A DNA stretch of 64,000 bases from Ruegeria pomeroyi (lineage in GTDB: Bacteria; Pseudomonadota; Alphaproteobacteria; Rhodobacterales; Rhodobacteraceae), in assembly GCF_021405525.1 (NCBI RefSeq), contig NZ_JAGQAG010000001.1, positions 3,348,001 to 3,412,000 of the forward strand. The letters are read 5' to 3'. Shown in pieces: positions 10,347-18,696 of the stretch. A program made the translations under genes and the position numbers. Under the pieces are notes generated by a model that saw only the letters and a list, made by a program, of their open reading frames with translations, was not told where the DNA came from and did no database searches. Positions within the stretch are counted from its first letter, which is position 1, and each line of letters begins with the position of its first letter.

Positions 10347-11060
10347 ATGCACTTGGCGATCCTGATGACAAATACGGACGAAAGCGATTTCGCCCAACGC
10401 CACCCCAAGGACGAGCAGAAATTCGCAGAGCTGATCCAGATGGCGCGCCCCGACTGGACCACCACGGCCTATGTGGTCAAGGACGGGCAGTTTCCGGAAA
10501 CGCTTGACGGGGTCGACGGGGCGATGATCACCGGCAGCCCCGCCTCGGTATTGGACGACGCGCCCTGGATCGCGCGGCTGCTGGACCTGATCCGGGACAT
10601 GCACGCGCGCCGCCTGCCGGTCTTTGGCGCCTGCTTCGGCCATCAGGCCATCGCGCTGGCTTTGGGGGGCAGCATCGGGCGCAATCCCGGTGGCTGGGTG
10701 CATGGGCTGACCCGCAACCGGATACTGGAGCGCCCAGACTGGACGCGCGACCTGCCGGACGAGGTCAGGCTTTATGGATCTCACATGGAGCAGGTGACCG
10801 CCTTGCCACAGGGCGCACGCGTGATTGCCGAAGGGCCGGATTGCCCGGTCACCGGCTTCGTGCTTGGCCAGCATATCTATACCACCCAGCATCACCCAGA
10901 GATGACCCATGATTTCGTCGAGGCGCTGACCGAGGAAATGGCCGAGGAGCTGGGAGAAGAGATCTGTGCCCGCGCCCTGGCCTCGCTTGCCCACCCCTCG
11001 GATATGGACGCCTTTGCCGAAAGCATCGCGCGCTTCTTCGAACAGGCGCGCCCCGAATAG
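10347..11060 (+). CDS. Class I glutamine amidotransferase-like protein
   Basis: A 237-residue stand-alone class I amidotransferase-fold protein. The nucleophile elbow is FGACFGHQAIALALGG (Cys at about 94) and the catalytic His-x-Glu is in TTQHHPEMTHDF. It lacks a synthetase domain, so it is not GuaA or CarA. Class I proteins next to a GS-like ligase often hydrolyse gamma-glutamyl amides (for example gamma-glutamyl-GABA or gamma-glutamylanilide). It is transcribed divergently from the P450 gene across an 84-base region, so shared control is likely. The assignment as a gamma-glutamylamide hydrolase is inference from context. Confidence 0.85.
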   Translation: MHLAILMTNTDESDFAQRHPKDEQKFAELIQMARPDWTTTAYVVKDGQFPETLDGVDGAMITGSPASVLDDAPWIARLLDLIRDMHARRLPVFGACFGHQAIALALGGSIGRNPGGWVHGLTRNRILERPDWTRDLPDEVRLYGSHMEQVTALPQGARVIAEGPDCPVTGFVLGQHIYTTQHHPEMTHDFVEALTEEMAEELGEEICARALASLAHPSDMDAFAESIARFFEQARPE

Positions 11061-11077
11061 GGCACACCAGCCCTGCT

Positions 11078-11112
11078 GCTTCTTTCTGGTCAAAAATACT
11101 CAAATCCCGCCC
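11078..11112 (-). repeat. Reverse-oriented relative of the GAGTATTT intergenic element
   Basis: Read on the minus strand this stretch gives GGGGGCGGGATTTGAGTATT followed by TTTGACCAGAAAG. It shares the GAGTATTT core and the A-rich AAAG tail with the elements at 7279 and 52124 but is more diverged. It lies between two convergent genes. Confidence 0.4.
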
Positions 11113-11141
11113 CCTCGGCCGCCGCAACGGCCAGGACAGGC

Positions 11142-11792
11142 TCACCCCAGCGCGGCCAGCAGGTCCATCACCGTCACCTGATCGAACTGCACATGGCGGA
11201 TCATCGCCGCCTCGGCCTCTTCGCGCCGCCGGTCAAAGATCAGCGTGGCGATTTCGCGGTGCTCCCGCGCCGAGGCCGGGATCGACCCCGGATAGCTGTA
11301 ACGCGCCCGGTAATAGGCCAACAGCTTGCGGGCATGGGTCTTGATCATCTCGACCAGATAGGGGTTGCCCGCGCCCAGCGCGACGGTCTCGTGAAACTTC
11401 AGGTTCAACCGGTAATAGCCGAACGGATCCCCGTCGCCCTTGTCGCGGGCATGGGCCTCGCAGGCGGCCACCACCGCCTCCAGTTCGGCCGCCTGCGCGG
11501 CGTTCATGCGCCGTGCGGCAAGCCCTGCCGCCTGCCCCTCCAAGCGGGCGTGAACCTCCAGAATGGCCAGGAACTCTTCCAAGGTCGGCTTGAACACGAC
11601 CGCGCCCTTGCGCGGCAGCCGGCGGATCAGACCTTGGGTTTCCAGCTGGATCAGCGCCTCGCGCACCGGGGTGCGCGACACGCCATGCCGCTCGGTCAGC
11701 GCGGCCTCCTCCAGCAGATCGCCAGGCCCCAGGCGGCCATGCTCGATATCTTCGAGCACCCCATTCAAAACCTGTTCGGTCTGTCCCGCCAT
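11142..11792 (-). CDS. GntR family (FCD domain) transcriptional regulator
   Basis: A 216-residue GntR regulator. The N-terminal winged HTH includes GDLLEEAALTERHGVSRTPVR and LIQLETQGLIRRLPRKGAVV, the classic GntR start. The all-helical C-terminal domain has the metal/ligand residues of the FCD subfamily in D/N-x-x-FH form (LNLKFHETV) and later HREIATLIFDR. The ATG at 11792 is chosen; longer in-frame starts lack the family alignment. It is divergent from the Tat-exported cyclase-family gene with a promoter between them, so that gene pair is the probable target. Confidence 0.9.
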   Translation of the reverse strand: MAGQTEQVLNGVLEDIEHGRLGPGDLLEEAALTERHGVSRTPVREALIQLETQGLIRRLPRKGAVVFKPTLEEFLAILEVHARLEGQAAGLAARRMNAAQAAELEAVVAACEAHARDKGDGDPFGYYRLNLKFHETVALGAGNPYLVEMIKTHARKLLAYYRARYSYPGSIPASAREHREIATLIFDRRREEAEAAMIRHVQFDQVTVMDLLAALG

Positions 11793-11896
11793 CGTCTTCA
11801 CCTTGCTTGGATGTGCCAACCCTAGGACCGGCGCGCGCAGGGTGCAACGCGGGGGCGCACACAAACGTGACCGTCAGCGCGGCCAGTACCAAAGAC

Positions 11897-11925
11897 TTGA
11901 CCCGAAACCGAAGTAACTGTGCTAG
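11897..11925 (+). promoter_or_regulatory. Sigma-70-like promoter for the cyclase-family gene
   Basis: TTGACC and TGCTAG are separated by exactly 17 bases, about 60 bases before the ATG at 11987. An inverted pair GTAAC...GTTAC (11913-11941) overlaps the -10 and start region and could be the site where the divergent GntR protein binds. Both are read from sequence only. Confidence 0.5.
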
Positions 11926-11986
11926 GCTGCCCCTTGGTTACAGGGCGCAGCAGACGCCGGATCACCACCAGACAGGGAGACCACAT

Positions 11987-12805
11987 ATGTGTGATATTTG
12001 CGTAATGAATGCAGTGAAAGACCGGATGCTGAGCCGCCGCGACCTGTTCCGCTCGGGCGCGGCGGTTGCCGCAGGGGCGGCGCTTGGCACCGTGGCGGCA
12101 CCCCCGGCCATGGCGGCCGGCATCGGCGAAGTGACGGATATGACTCATGTCTATGACGCCGATTTCCCCACCTATTTCGGGGCACCCGGCGTTGAGGCCA
12201 CGCAGAACTTCAATTTCAAGGAACACGGCTTCAACCTGTTCACGCTCACGCTGAACGAACATACCGGCACCCATGTGGACGCACCGTTGCATTTCTCGGC
12301 CGATGGCCAGTCGGTTGACGAGATTCCCGTTGGCAACCTGATCTGCCCGCTCTGCGTGGTGCATATCCATGAAAAGGCGGCAGCGGATGCCGATGCGCAG
12401 GTCACCCCCGATGACCTCAAGGCCTGGATCAGCGCCCATGGCCCGATCCCCGACGGCGCCTGTGTGGCGATGCACTCGGGATGGGGCGGCAAGACAGGCG
12501 GGCCCGGCTTCCGCAACGCCGACAGCGAAGGCAAGATGCATTTCCCCGGCTTCCATGTCGAGGCGGCGCAGATGCTGATCGAGGAAACCGGTGCCGTGGC
12601 AATGGCGGTGGACACGCTGTCGCTCGATCACGGCCCCTCGGCCGATTTCGCCACCCACTACGCCTGGCTGCCCACCAACCGCTATGGGATCGAGAACCTC
12701 GCCAATCTCGACAAGGTACCCGCCAGCGGCGCCACCCTGATCGTCGGCGCCCCCAATCATCGCGGCGGCTCGGGTGGCCCTGCCCGCATCTTTGCCATGG
12801 TCTGA
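11987..12805 (+). CDS. Cyclase-family metal-dependent hydrolase with Tat signal
   Basis: A 272-residue exported protein. The N-terminus has a twin-arginine signal (MLSRRDLFRSGAAVAAG, then PPAMAAG as cleavage region). The mature domain has the cyclase-family (kynurenine formamidase/isatin hydrolase) metal motif H-x-G-T-H-x-D: NEHTGTHVDAPLHF, and later DTLSLDHGPS and GAPNHRGGSGGPARIFA. GGGAGACCACAT precedes the ATG at 11987. Members open cyclic or formamide bonds using a metal; the substrate is not evident. The gene is followed after three bases by an AhpD-like gene, so they form a pair, with the GntR gene divergent. Confidence 0.87.
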   Translation: MCDICVMNAVKDRMLSRRDLFRSGAAVAAGAALGTVAAPPAMAAGIGEVTDMTHVYDADFPTYFGAPGVEATQNFNFKEHGFNLFTLTLNEHTGTHVDAPLHFSADGQSVDEIPVGNLICPLCVVHIHEKAAADADAQVTPDDLKAWISAHGPIPDGACVAMHSGWGGKTGGPGFRNADSEGKMHFPGFHVEAAQMLIEETGAVAMAVDTLSLDHGPSADFATHYAWLPTNRYGIENLANLDKVPASGATLIVGAPNHRGGSGGPARIFAMV

Positions 12806-12808
12806 ACC

Positions 12809-13204
12809 ATGGCAACTGTCCCTCTGCTGAGTGACGAGGAGGCCAGCGCCGAGGCGCTGGCCGTCTTCGACGACATCCGCGCCACCCGCGGCACCAATTA
12901 CGTCAACAATTTCTGGCGGGCCCTGGCGCATGACCCGGCGTTGTTACGCGCCACATGGGAACGTCTGAAGGTGGTTATGGGCCCCGGCGCGCTGGACCCG
13001 CTTGTCAAGGAAATGATCTATGTCGCGGTCTCGACCGCCAATGGCTGTGAATACTGCGTCCATTCCCATACTGCGGCGGCGCGGGCCAAGGGCATGACGC
13101 CTGCGCAACATAGCGAGATGTTGGCCGTGATCGGCATGGCAATGCAGACCAACGGCATCGTAACGGGATTGCAGGTGCCTGTGGACGATCTCTTCAAGGC
13201 CTGA
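12809..13204 (+). CDS. Carboxymuconolactone decarboxylase / AhpD-like protein
   Basis: A 131-residue helical protein of the CMD/AhpD family. The redox motif E-x-x-x-C-x-x-x-H is seen as NGCEYCVHSHTAAAR, with an AhpD-type CxxxH core (one Cys in the pair is spaced C-E-Y-C). The preceding helix KEMIYVAVSTANG is typical. Members are alkylhydroperoxidases or bind cyclic substrates. It begins three bases after the cyclase-family gene and likely acts with it, perhaps as an oxidative-stress or ring-related partner. No signal peptide is present, unlike its neighbour. Confidence 0.85.
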   Translation: MATVPLLSDEEASAEALAVFDDIRATRGTNYVNNFWRALAHDPALLRATWERLKVVMGPGALDPLVKEMIYVAVSTANGCEYCVHSHTAAARAKGMTPAQHSEMLAVIGMAMQTNGIVTGLQVPVDDLFKA

Positions 13205-13344
13205 GCGCCGCATCGAAAAGAAGGGTTTTCGCCGCAGATTTGCGCGCGATGCACGTCAGCTATGCCTTCCGCGACATGGCACATCCGGACCGAGCAGCCT
13301 ATACAGTCGGGCAATTCGGATGACCCAAAGATCAGGATCGCGCC

Positions 13345-13563
13345 ATGGCCCAGTCGACCCTCCACCTCCGCTCGCTTGCGACCCTGCCCTACGTGCTGGG
13401 CGATATCTTGGCAGGCATCTTCGACGCTCTGGTCCGCATCGGCGAGGCAAACGCCCGGATCCGCCGTATCAATGCCCTGTCCGCCCTGACCGATGCGGAG
13501 TTGGCCGCACGCGGCTTGCGGCGGGCGGACATCATCCGATGGGTGATGAGCGACCGCGTCTGA
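13345..13563 (+). CDS. Small DUF1127 protein
   Basis: A 72-residue protein with the DUF1127 signature at its C-terminal half: IRRINALSALTDAELAARG then LRRADIIRWV. The family (L-x-x-L-x-D-x-x-L-x-x-x-G-x-x-R-x-x-I) is abundant in alphaproteobacteria; some members bind RNA and affect phosphate or stress physiology. The N-terminal segment is amphipathic. It stands alone, followed by two AT-rich palindromes that may end or stabilise its transcript. Confidence 0.8.
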   Translation: MAQSTLHLRSLATLPYVLGDILAGIFDALVRIGEANARIRRINALSALTDAELAARGLRRADIIRWVMSDRV

Positions 13564-13579
13564 CCCCGGACAAGAGCAC

Positions 13580-13600
13580 CAAATTTTCAACGAAAATTTG
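13580..13600. repeat. AT-rich palindrome, arms CAAATTTTC / GAAAATTTG
   Basis: Perfect 9-bp inverted repeat around the triplet AAC, directly downstream of the DUF1127 gene. It belongs to a set of similar palindromes in this window (13602, 40199, 40305, 47832, 47858, 50154), nearly all with a three-base centre and lying after gene ends. Confidence 0.75.
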
Positions 13601-13601
13601 A

Positions 13602-13626
13602 CCAGAAAATTCGACGAATTTTCTGG
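13602..13626. repeat. AT-rich palindrome, arms CCAGAAAATTC / GAATTTTCTGG
   Basis: Perfect 11-bp inverted repeat around the triplet GAC, one base after the previous palindrome. The pair could form two adjacent hairpins at the end of the DUF1127 transcript. Confidence 0.75.
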
Positions 13627-13729
13627 TCCGACCCGTTTCGCGGTTTCGCGTCAGCAAACATGTTACTGAATTTCAATTCATGACTTGTCTCTGTTACATT
13701 TAACTTGCCGCGAATCGTTTTCCATCGTA

Positions 13730-13747
13730 TTACCCGACCAAGCGGTC
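13730..13747 (+). promoter_or_regulatory. Candidate PaaR operator upstream of paaJABCDE
   Basis: TTACCCGACCAAGCGGTC, about 30 bases before the paaJ start, matches the stronger copies at 25660-25677 and 30836-30853 (TTGACC-R-ACCGTTCGGT) at 13 of 18 positions and keeps the CGACC...CGGTC half sites. TetR-type PaaR proteins bind such sites in other bacteria; this copy is the weakest of the three. Confidence 0.5.
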
Positions 13748-13778
13748 ACCTAATGGTGACGGAGGAGACGGAGAGAAC

Positions 13779-14987
13779 ATGACCATGGACGCATTCATCT
13801 GCGACGCGCAGCGCACCCCGATCGGACGCTATGGTGGCGCACTGAGCCAGGTCCGCACTGACGATCTGGCCGCCGTGCCGCTGGCCGCCCTGGTCGCGCG
13901 CAACCCGCAGGTGGACTGGGCCAGCCTTGACGATGTGATCTATGGCGACGCCAACCAGGCCGGTGAAAGCAACCGTAACGTTGCCCGCATGGCCGCTCTG
14001 CTGGCCGGGCTTCCGGTCGACGTGCCCGGCACCACGGTGAACCGCCTCTGTGCCAGCGGCATGGATGCGGTCGGCATGGCCGCCCGCGCCATCAAGGCCG
14101 GTGATTATGACATGGCCGTAGCCGGCGGTGTCGAGAGCATGAGCCGGGCGCCTTTCGTGATGCCCAAGGCCACCAGCGCCTTTACCCGCGCCAACGCGGT
14201 CTATGACACCACCATCGGCTGGCGCTTCGTCAACAAGAAGATGCACCAGATGTACGGCACCGACTCGATGCCGCAGACCGCCGACAACGTGGCCGAGGAC
14301 TACGACATCTCGCGCGCCGATCAGGACGCATTCGCCGCCCGCAGCCAGGCCCGCTGGGCGGCTGCCCATGCGGCTGGCGTCTTTGGCGACGAGATTACCC
14401 CCGTGACCATCCCCCAGCGCAAGGGCGACGCCATCGTGGTGGATACCGACGAACACCCCCGCCCCGGCACCAGCGCCGAGCAGCTGGGCAAGCTCAAGGG
14501 CGTGAACGGCCCCGACAAGAGCGTGACCGCAGGCAATGCCTCGGGTGTCAATGACGGCGCCGCCGCGATCCTGATGACCAACGAAGCCAGCGCCGCCAAA
14601 AACGGCCTGACCCCGATCGCCCGCGTGGTGGGCATGTCTGTCGCAGGTGTCGAGCCGCGCGTGATGGGCATCGGCCCGGTTCCCGCCAGCCGCAAGGTAC
14701 TTGCACGCGCGGGGCTCACCATCGAGCAGATGGATGTGATAGAGTTGAACGAAGCCTTCGCTTCGCAGGGTCTGGCGACTCTGCGGGCGCTGGGGGTTGC
14801 CGACGATGCGCCGCATGTGAACCCCAATGGCGGCGCCATCGCCATCGGCCACCCGCTGGGCATGTCGGGCGCGCGTCTGGTGATGACCGCGGCCTATCAG
14901 TTGAAACGCACCGGCGGGCGCTATGCGCTCTGCACCATGTGCGTCGGAGTTGGTCAGGGCGCTGCCCTGATCCTGGAACGTGTGTAA
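13779..14987 (+). CDS. paaJ: 3-oxoadipyl-CoA thiolase (PaaJ/PcaF type)
   Basis: A 402-residue thiolase that would cleave 3-oxoadipyl-CoA to succinyl-CoA and acetyl-CoA (and 2,3-didehydropimeloyl-type intermediates) at the end of phenylacetate catabolism. The acyl-accepting cysteine is C91 in NRLCASGMDAVG, the histidine is in NGGAIAIGHPLGMSG, and the second cysteine is in ALCTMCVGVGQG. It is the first gene of the paa epoxidase operon, 15 bases before paaA, preceded by GGAGGAGACGG. Its operon position and high similarity to PaaJ/PcaF motifs (MTMDAFICDAQRTPIGRYGG) support the role over general thiolase. Confidence 0.92.
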   Translation: MTMDAFICDAQRTPIGRYGGALSQVRTDDLAAVPLAALVARNPQVDWASLDDVIYGDANQAGESNRNVARMAALLAGLPVDVPGTTVNRLCASGMDAVGMAARAIKAGDYDMAVAGGVESMSRAPFVMPKATSAFTRANAVYDTTIGWRFVNKKMHQMYGTDSMPQTADNVAEDYDISRADQDAFAARSQARWAAAHAAGVFGDEITPVTIPQRKGDAIVVDTDEHPRPGTSAEQLGKLKGVNGPDKSVTAGNASGVNDGAAAILMTNEASAAKNGLTPIARVVGMSVAGVEPRVMGIGPVPASRKVLARAGLTIEQMDVIELNEAFASQGLATLRALGVADDAPHVNPNGGAIAIGHPLGMSGARLVMTAAYQLKRTGGRYALCTMCVGVGQGAALILERV

Positions 14988-15002
14988 GGGAGGAGAGCCC
15001 GA

Positions 15003-15995
15003 ATGTATGCGCAGATGATCAAGACCGCCAGCGATGGCATTAAATCCCGCGATGAGATGTCCGACGAGGAACGCACGTTCCAGGACAAGATCGACGCGGA
15101 TATCAAGATCGAACCCAAGGACTGGATGCCAGAGGATTATCGCCGCACATTGATCCGCCAGATCGGCCAGCACGCCCATTCCGAGGTTGTCGGCCAGCTG
15201 CCCGAAGGCAACTGGATCACCCGTGCGCCGACGCTGGAACGCAAGGCGATCCTGCTGGCCAAGGTGCAGGACGAGGCAGGCCACGGACTGTACCTCTACT
15301 CTGCCGCCGAGACCCTGGGTGTCAGCCGCGATGAACTGGTCGAGATGCTGCTGTCGGGCAAGATGAAATACTCTTCGATCTTCAACTACCCGACCCTCAA
15401 CTGGGCCGATATCGGCGCGGTCGGCTGGCTGGTCGATGGGGCGGCAATCATCAACCAGGTGGCGTTGCAGCGCACCTCTTACGGCCCCTACAGCCGCGCG
15501 ATGATCCGCATCTGCAAGGAAGAGAGCTTTCATGCCCGCCAAGGGTATCACGCGATCATGGCGATGGCGTTTGGTACGCCGGAGCAGAAGAAGATGGCAC
15601 AGGACGCGGTCAACCGGCTGTGGTTCCCGGCGCTGATGATGTTCGGCCCCTCGGACAAGGACTCGGTCCATTCTGAACAGTCGATGGCCTGGAAGATCAA
15701 GATCAAGACCAACGACGAGCTTCGCCAGCAATTCGTGGACCAGACGGTGCCGCAGATCCTGTATCTGGGCCTCGATCTGCCCGACCCGAATATCCAGTGG
15801 AACGAGGAACGTGGCCATTACGATTTCTCGGACCCGGACTGGTCGGAATTCTTCAACGTGATCAAGGGCAACGGCCCCTGCAACACCGACCGCCTGGCAG
15901 CCCGCCGCAAGGCCTGGGACGACGGCCAATGGGTGCGCGACGGTTTGCTGGCCCATTCCCGCAAGAAAGCGGCCGCCCGCATGGCGGCCGAGTAA
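15003..15995 (+). CDS. paaA: Phenylacetyl-CoA 1,2-epoxidase subunit PaaA (catalytic)
   Basis: A 330-residue diiron oxygenase subunit that inserts one oxygen atom into the ring of phenylacetyl-CoA to give the 1,2-epoxide. Ferritin-like ligands are visible: E61 in HSEVVG, E-x-x-H at 91-94 ([10 protein letters not shown]) and E-x-x-H at 174-177 ([11 protein letters not shown]). The stretch NYPTLNWAD (128-136) is characteristic. Length and motifs are standard for the family. It works in a complex with PaaB, PaaC and the reductase PaaE, all encoded downstream. AGGGAGGAGAG lies just before the ATG. Confidence 0.97.
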   Translation: MYAQMIKTASDGIKSRDEMSDEERTFQDKIDADIKIEPKDWMPEDYRRTLIRQIGQHAHSEVVGQLPEGNWITRAPTLERKAILLAKVQDEAGHGLYLYSAAETLGVSRDELVEMLLSGKMKYSSIFNYPTLNWADIGAVGWLVDGAAIINQVALQRTSYGPYSRAMIRICKEESFHARQGYHAIMAMAFGTPEQKKMAQDAVNRLWFPALMMFGPSDKDSVHSEQSMAWKIKIKTNDELRQQFVDQTVPQILYLGLDLPDPNIQWNEERGHYDFSDPDWSEFFNVIKGNGPCNTDRLAARRKAWDDGQWVRDGLLAHSRKKAAARMAAE

Positions 15996-16090
15996 GACCG
16001 AAGACACAAAACGCAAAGCATCGCAGCGCGCGGCTCCGGGGTATTGCCACCGGGTTCTTGCCCCGCGCCCAGTCAGGAGGAGATCGACTG

Positions 16091-16375
16091 ATGAAAAACG
16101 AATGGCCCCTGTGGGAAATCTTTATCCGCGGCCAGCACGGCATGAGCCACCGCCATGTGGGCAGCCTGCACGCCCCCGACGCGGCAATGGCGATCAAGAA
16201 CGCCCGCGACGTCTATACCCGCCGCAACGAAGGCGTCAGCATCTGGGTGGTCGAGGCACAGCATGTCGCCGCCAGTTCGCCCAGCGACAAGGGCCCGCTC
16301 TACGAGCCCAGCGAAAGCAAGGTCTATCGTCACCCGACCTTCTTCGACATTCCCGAAGAAGTGGGGGCCATGTAA
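16091..16375 (+). CDS. paaB: Phenylacetyl-CoA 1,2-epoxidase subunit PaaB
   Basis: A 94-residue small bridging subunit of the epoxidase. The start MKNEWPLWEIFIRGQHGMSH and the later HVGSLHAPDAAMAIKNARD and RRNEGVSIWVVEA are the conserved PaaB pattern. The ATG at 16091 has CAGGAGGAGATCG upstream; a longer in-frame reading lacks homology. Its TAA stop overlaps the paaC start by one base (TAATG), so the two are coupled. It lies 95 bases after paaA, and that gap holds no other gene. Confidence 0.96.
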   Translation: MKNEWPLWEIFIRGQHGMSHRHVGSLHAPDAAMAIKNARDVYTRRNEGVSIWVVEAQHVAASSPSDKGPLYEPSESKVYRHPTFFDIPEEVGAM

Positions 16376-17136
16376 TGACCCGCGACGACGCATTCCTGCA
16401 ATTCCTGCTGCGGATGGGGGACAATACCCTGGTCCTTGGCCACCGGGTCAGCGAATGGTGCGGTCACGCACCCGTGCTGGAAGAGGATATCGCGCTGGCC
16501 AACACCGCGCTGGACCTGATCGGCCAGACGCAGATGTGGCTGGCCCTGGCCGGTGAGGTTCAGGGCGACGGCAAGAGCGCCGACGACCTGGCTTTCCTGC
16601 GCGACGCCTGGGATTTCCGCAACGCGCTGCTGGTCGAGGTGCCCAACGGCGATTTTGGCCGCACCCTGATGCGCCAGTTCCTGTTCGACAGCTGGCACAA
16701 GCTGATGCTTGAGCGGCTCAAGGGCTCTTCGGACGAGCGTGTCGCCGCCATCGCCGAAAAGGCGGTGAAAGAGGTCACATATCACGTGGAACGCTCGCGC
16801 GACACGGTGATCGGCCTGGGTGATGGCACCGAGGAAAGCCATGCGCGCATGCAAGAGGCACTGGATTACCTCTGGCCCTATGTGGGTGAGCTGTTTGCCA
16901 GCGACGCGGTGGATGCAGAGATGGTCGCGGCAGGCATCGCCCCGGATCCGGCCAGCCTGCGCGCCGATTACGACGCGATCCTGACCGAGGTCATGGCCGA
17001 GGCGACGCTGAGCATTCCGAAATCGGGTTTCGCCCACAAGGGCGGCCGCGACGGGCGCATGCATACCGAGCACCTGGGCCATCTCTTGACCAGCATGCAA
17101 TGGCTGCAACGCGCCTATCCCGGCGCGCGCTGGTAA
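16375..17136 (+). CDS. paaC: Phenylacetyl-CoA 1,2-epoxidase subunit PaaC
   Basis: A 253-residue structural partner of PaaA. It has the ferritin-like fold of PaaA but in known complexes the PaaC iron site is degenerate. Seen regions: MTRDDAFLQFLLRMGDN, ANTALDLIGQTQMWLALAGE, DAWDFRNALLVEVPNGDFGR and KEVTYHVERSRDTVIGLGDG. It starts on the last base of the paaB stop codon and is followed four bases later by paaD. Confidence 0.96.
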   Translation: MTRDDAFLQFLLRMGDNTLVLGHRVSEWCGHAPVLEEDIALANTALDLIGQTQMWLALAGEVQGDGKSADDLAFLRDAWDFRNALLVEVPNGDFGRTLMRQFLFDSWHKLMLERLKGSSDERVAAIAEKAVKEVTYHVERSRDTVIGLGDGTEESHARMQEALDYLWPYVGELFASDAVDAEMVAAGIAPDPASLRADYDAILTEVMAEATLSIPKSGFAHKGGRDGRMHTEHLGHLLTSMQWLQRAYPGARW

Positions 17137-17140
17137 GACC

Positions 17141-17602
17141 ATGGCACAACCGTCGGAACAGCAGGTCTGGGATTGGCTCGACACCGTTCCAGACCCCGAG
17201 ATCCCCGTGATCTCGGTTGTCGATCTGGGCATCGTGCGCGATGTCGCCTGGGAGGGGGAGACACTGACCGTGACCGTCACCCCCACTTATTCGGGCTGCC
17301 CCGCAACCGCGATCATCTCGATGGATATCGAGACCGCGTTGCGCAACCGGGGGGTCAGGGATATCCGGGTCAAGACCCAGATATCGCCCGCCTGGACCAC
17401 CGACTGGCTGAGCGACAAGGGCAAGGTGAAGCTGGAGGAATACGGCATCGCCCCACCCCGCCCTGCCGGCGGCCCCGAACGCTGTCCGCGCTGCGGCAGC
17501 AAGGCGGTCGAAAAGGTGAGCCAGTTCGGCTCGACCCCGTGCAAGGCCCATTGGCGCTGTACCGACTGCCTGGAACCCTTCGACTATTTCAAATGTATCT
17601 GA
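17141..17602 (+). CDS. paaD: PaaD, maturation factor of the epoxidase
   Basis: A 153-residue protein with an N-terminal MIP18/SufT-like domain (TVPDPEIPVISVVDLGIVRD, then TPTYSGCPA) and a C-terminal zinc-ribbon with two cysteine pairs (CPRCGSK and CTDCLEPFDYFKC). PaaD is needed for activity of the epoxidase in other bacteria, probably in Fe-S or iron insertion. Position between paaC and paaE is the standard order. The gap to paaE is 10 bases and includes GAGGAGG. Confidence 0.95.
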   Translation: MAQPSEQQVWDWLDTVPDPEIPVISVVDLGIVRDVAWEGETLTVTVTPTYSGCPATAIISMDIETALRNRGVRDIRVKTQISPAWTTDWLSDKGKVKLEEYGIAPPRPAGGPERCPRCGSKAVEKVSQFGSTPCKAHWRCTDCLEPFDYFKCI

Positions 17603-17612
17603 GGAGGACCGG

Positions 17613-18686
17613 ATGGCACGCTTTCACGATCTGGAAGTCACCGACATCCACAAGACGATCCGCGACGCTGTCGTGGTCACGCTGAAACCCGTCAACGGCG
17701 CGGCCAGCGAGTTTGATTTCACCCAAGGCCAATACCTGACATTCCGCCGCGAATTCGAGGGCGAAGAGCTGCGCCGGTCCTACTCGATCTGTTCGGGCAA
17801 GGATGACGGCGTGCTCCAGATCGGGATCAAGCGCGTCGATGGCGGCGCCTTCTCGACCTGGGCCAACGAAGAGCTGAAGGTGGGCGACACCGTTCAGGCG
17901 ATGCCGCCGATGGGGGGCTTTCACACCCCGCTCGATCCCGGCGCCGAGAAACAGTATCTGGGCTTTGCCGGTGGCTCGGGCATCACCCCGGTGCTGTCGA
18001 TCATCAAGACCACGCTGGCGCGCGAGCCCCGGTCGCAGTTCACCTTGGTCTATGCCAACAAGGGCGTGAACACGATCATGTTCCGCGAGGAGCTGGAGGA
18101 TCTGAAGAACCTCTACATGGGCCGGTTCAACGTGCTGCATATCCTGGAGACGGATGCGCAGGAGATCGAGCTGTTCACCGGTCTGGTGACCGAAGAGAAA
18201 TGCGGCCAGCTGTTCGAACACTGGATCGATATCCAGCATGTCGACACCGCGTTTATCTGCGGACCTGAGCCGATGATGCTGGGCATCGCCGCCGCGTTGC
18301 GCGCGCACGGGCTGAGCGATGCGCAGATCAAGTTCGAGCTGTTCGCCAGCGCCCAGCCCGGCCGGGCCAAGCGCAAGGCGGTCTCGGCCGAGGCGGCCAA
18401 GGGGGGCAACCAGACGCGTGCCGCCGTCACGCTGGACGGTTCGACCCAGAGTTTCGACATGCCGAAGGACCTGTCGATCCTGGATGCGGCCCTGCAAAAC
18501 AGCCTGGATGCGCCTTATGCCTGCAAGGCAGGAGTTTGTTCAACATGTCGCTGTAGGGTGCTGGAAGGCGAGGTCGAAATGGTCGCCAACCACGCGCTTG
18601 AGGATTACGAGGTCGAGAAGGGCTATGTGCTCAGCTGTCAGGCCTATCCGCTGACCGACAATGTCGTTGTCGACTACGACCAGTGA
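17613..18686 (+). CDS. paaE: Phenylacetyl-CoA 1,2-epoxidase reductase PaaE
   Basis: A 357-residue reductase that passes electrons from NADPH to the PaaA iron centre. The FAD/NAD half has the flavin motif RRSYSICSG and the nucleotide region GFAGGSGITPVLSI and FICGPEPMM. The C-terminal plant-type [2Fe-2S] domain has CKAGVCSTCRCRV followed by the last cysteine in YVLSCQAYP. Length and domain order match PaaE. It is followed 10 bases later by an additional PaaA-like gene. Confidence 0.96.
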   Translation: MARFHDLEVTDIHKTIRDAVVVTLKPVNGAASEFDFTQGQYLTFRREFEGEELRRSYSICSGKDDGVLQIGIKRVDGGAFSTWANEELKVGDTVQAMPPMGGFHTPLDPGAEKQYLGFAGGSGITPVLSIIKTTLAREPRSQFTLVYANKGVNTIMFREELEDLKNLYMGRFNVLHILETDAQEIELFTGLVTEEKCGQLFEHWIDIQHVDTAFICGPEPMMLGIAAALRAHGLSDAQIKFELFASAQPGRAKRKAVSAEAAKGGNQTRAAVTLDGSTQSFDMPKDLSILDAALQNSLDAPYACKAGVCSTCRCRVLEGEVEMVANHALEDYEVEKGYVLSCQAYPLTDNVVVDYDQ

Positions 18687-18696
18687 GGAGAGAGAC

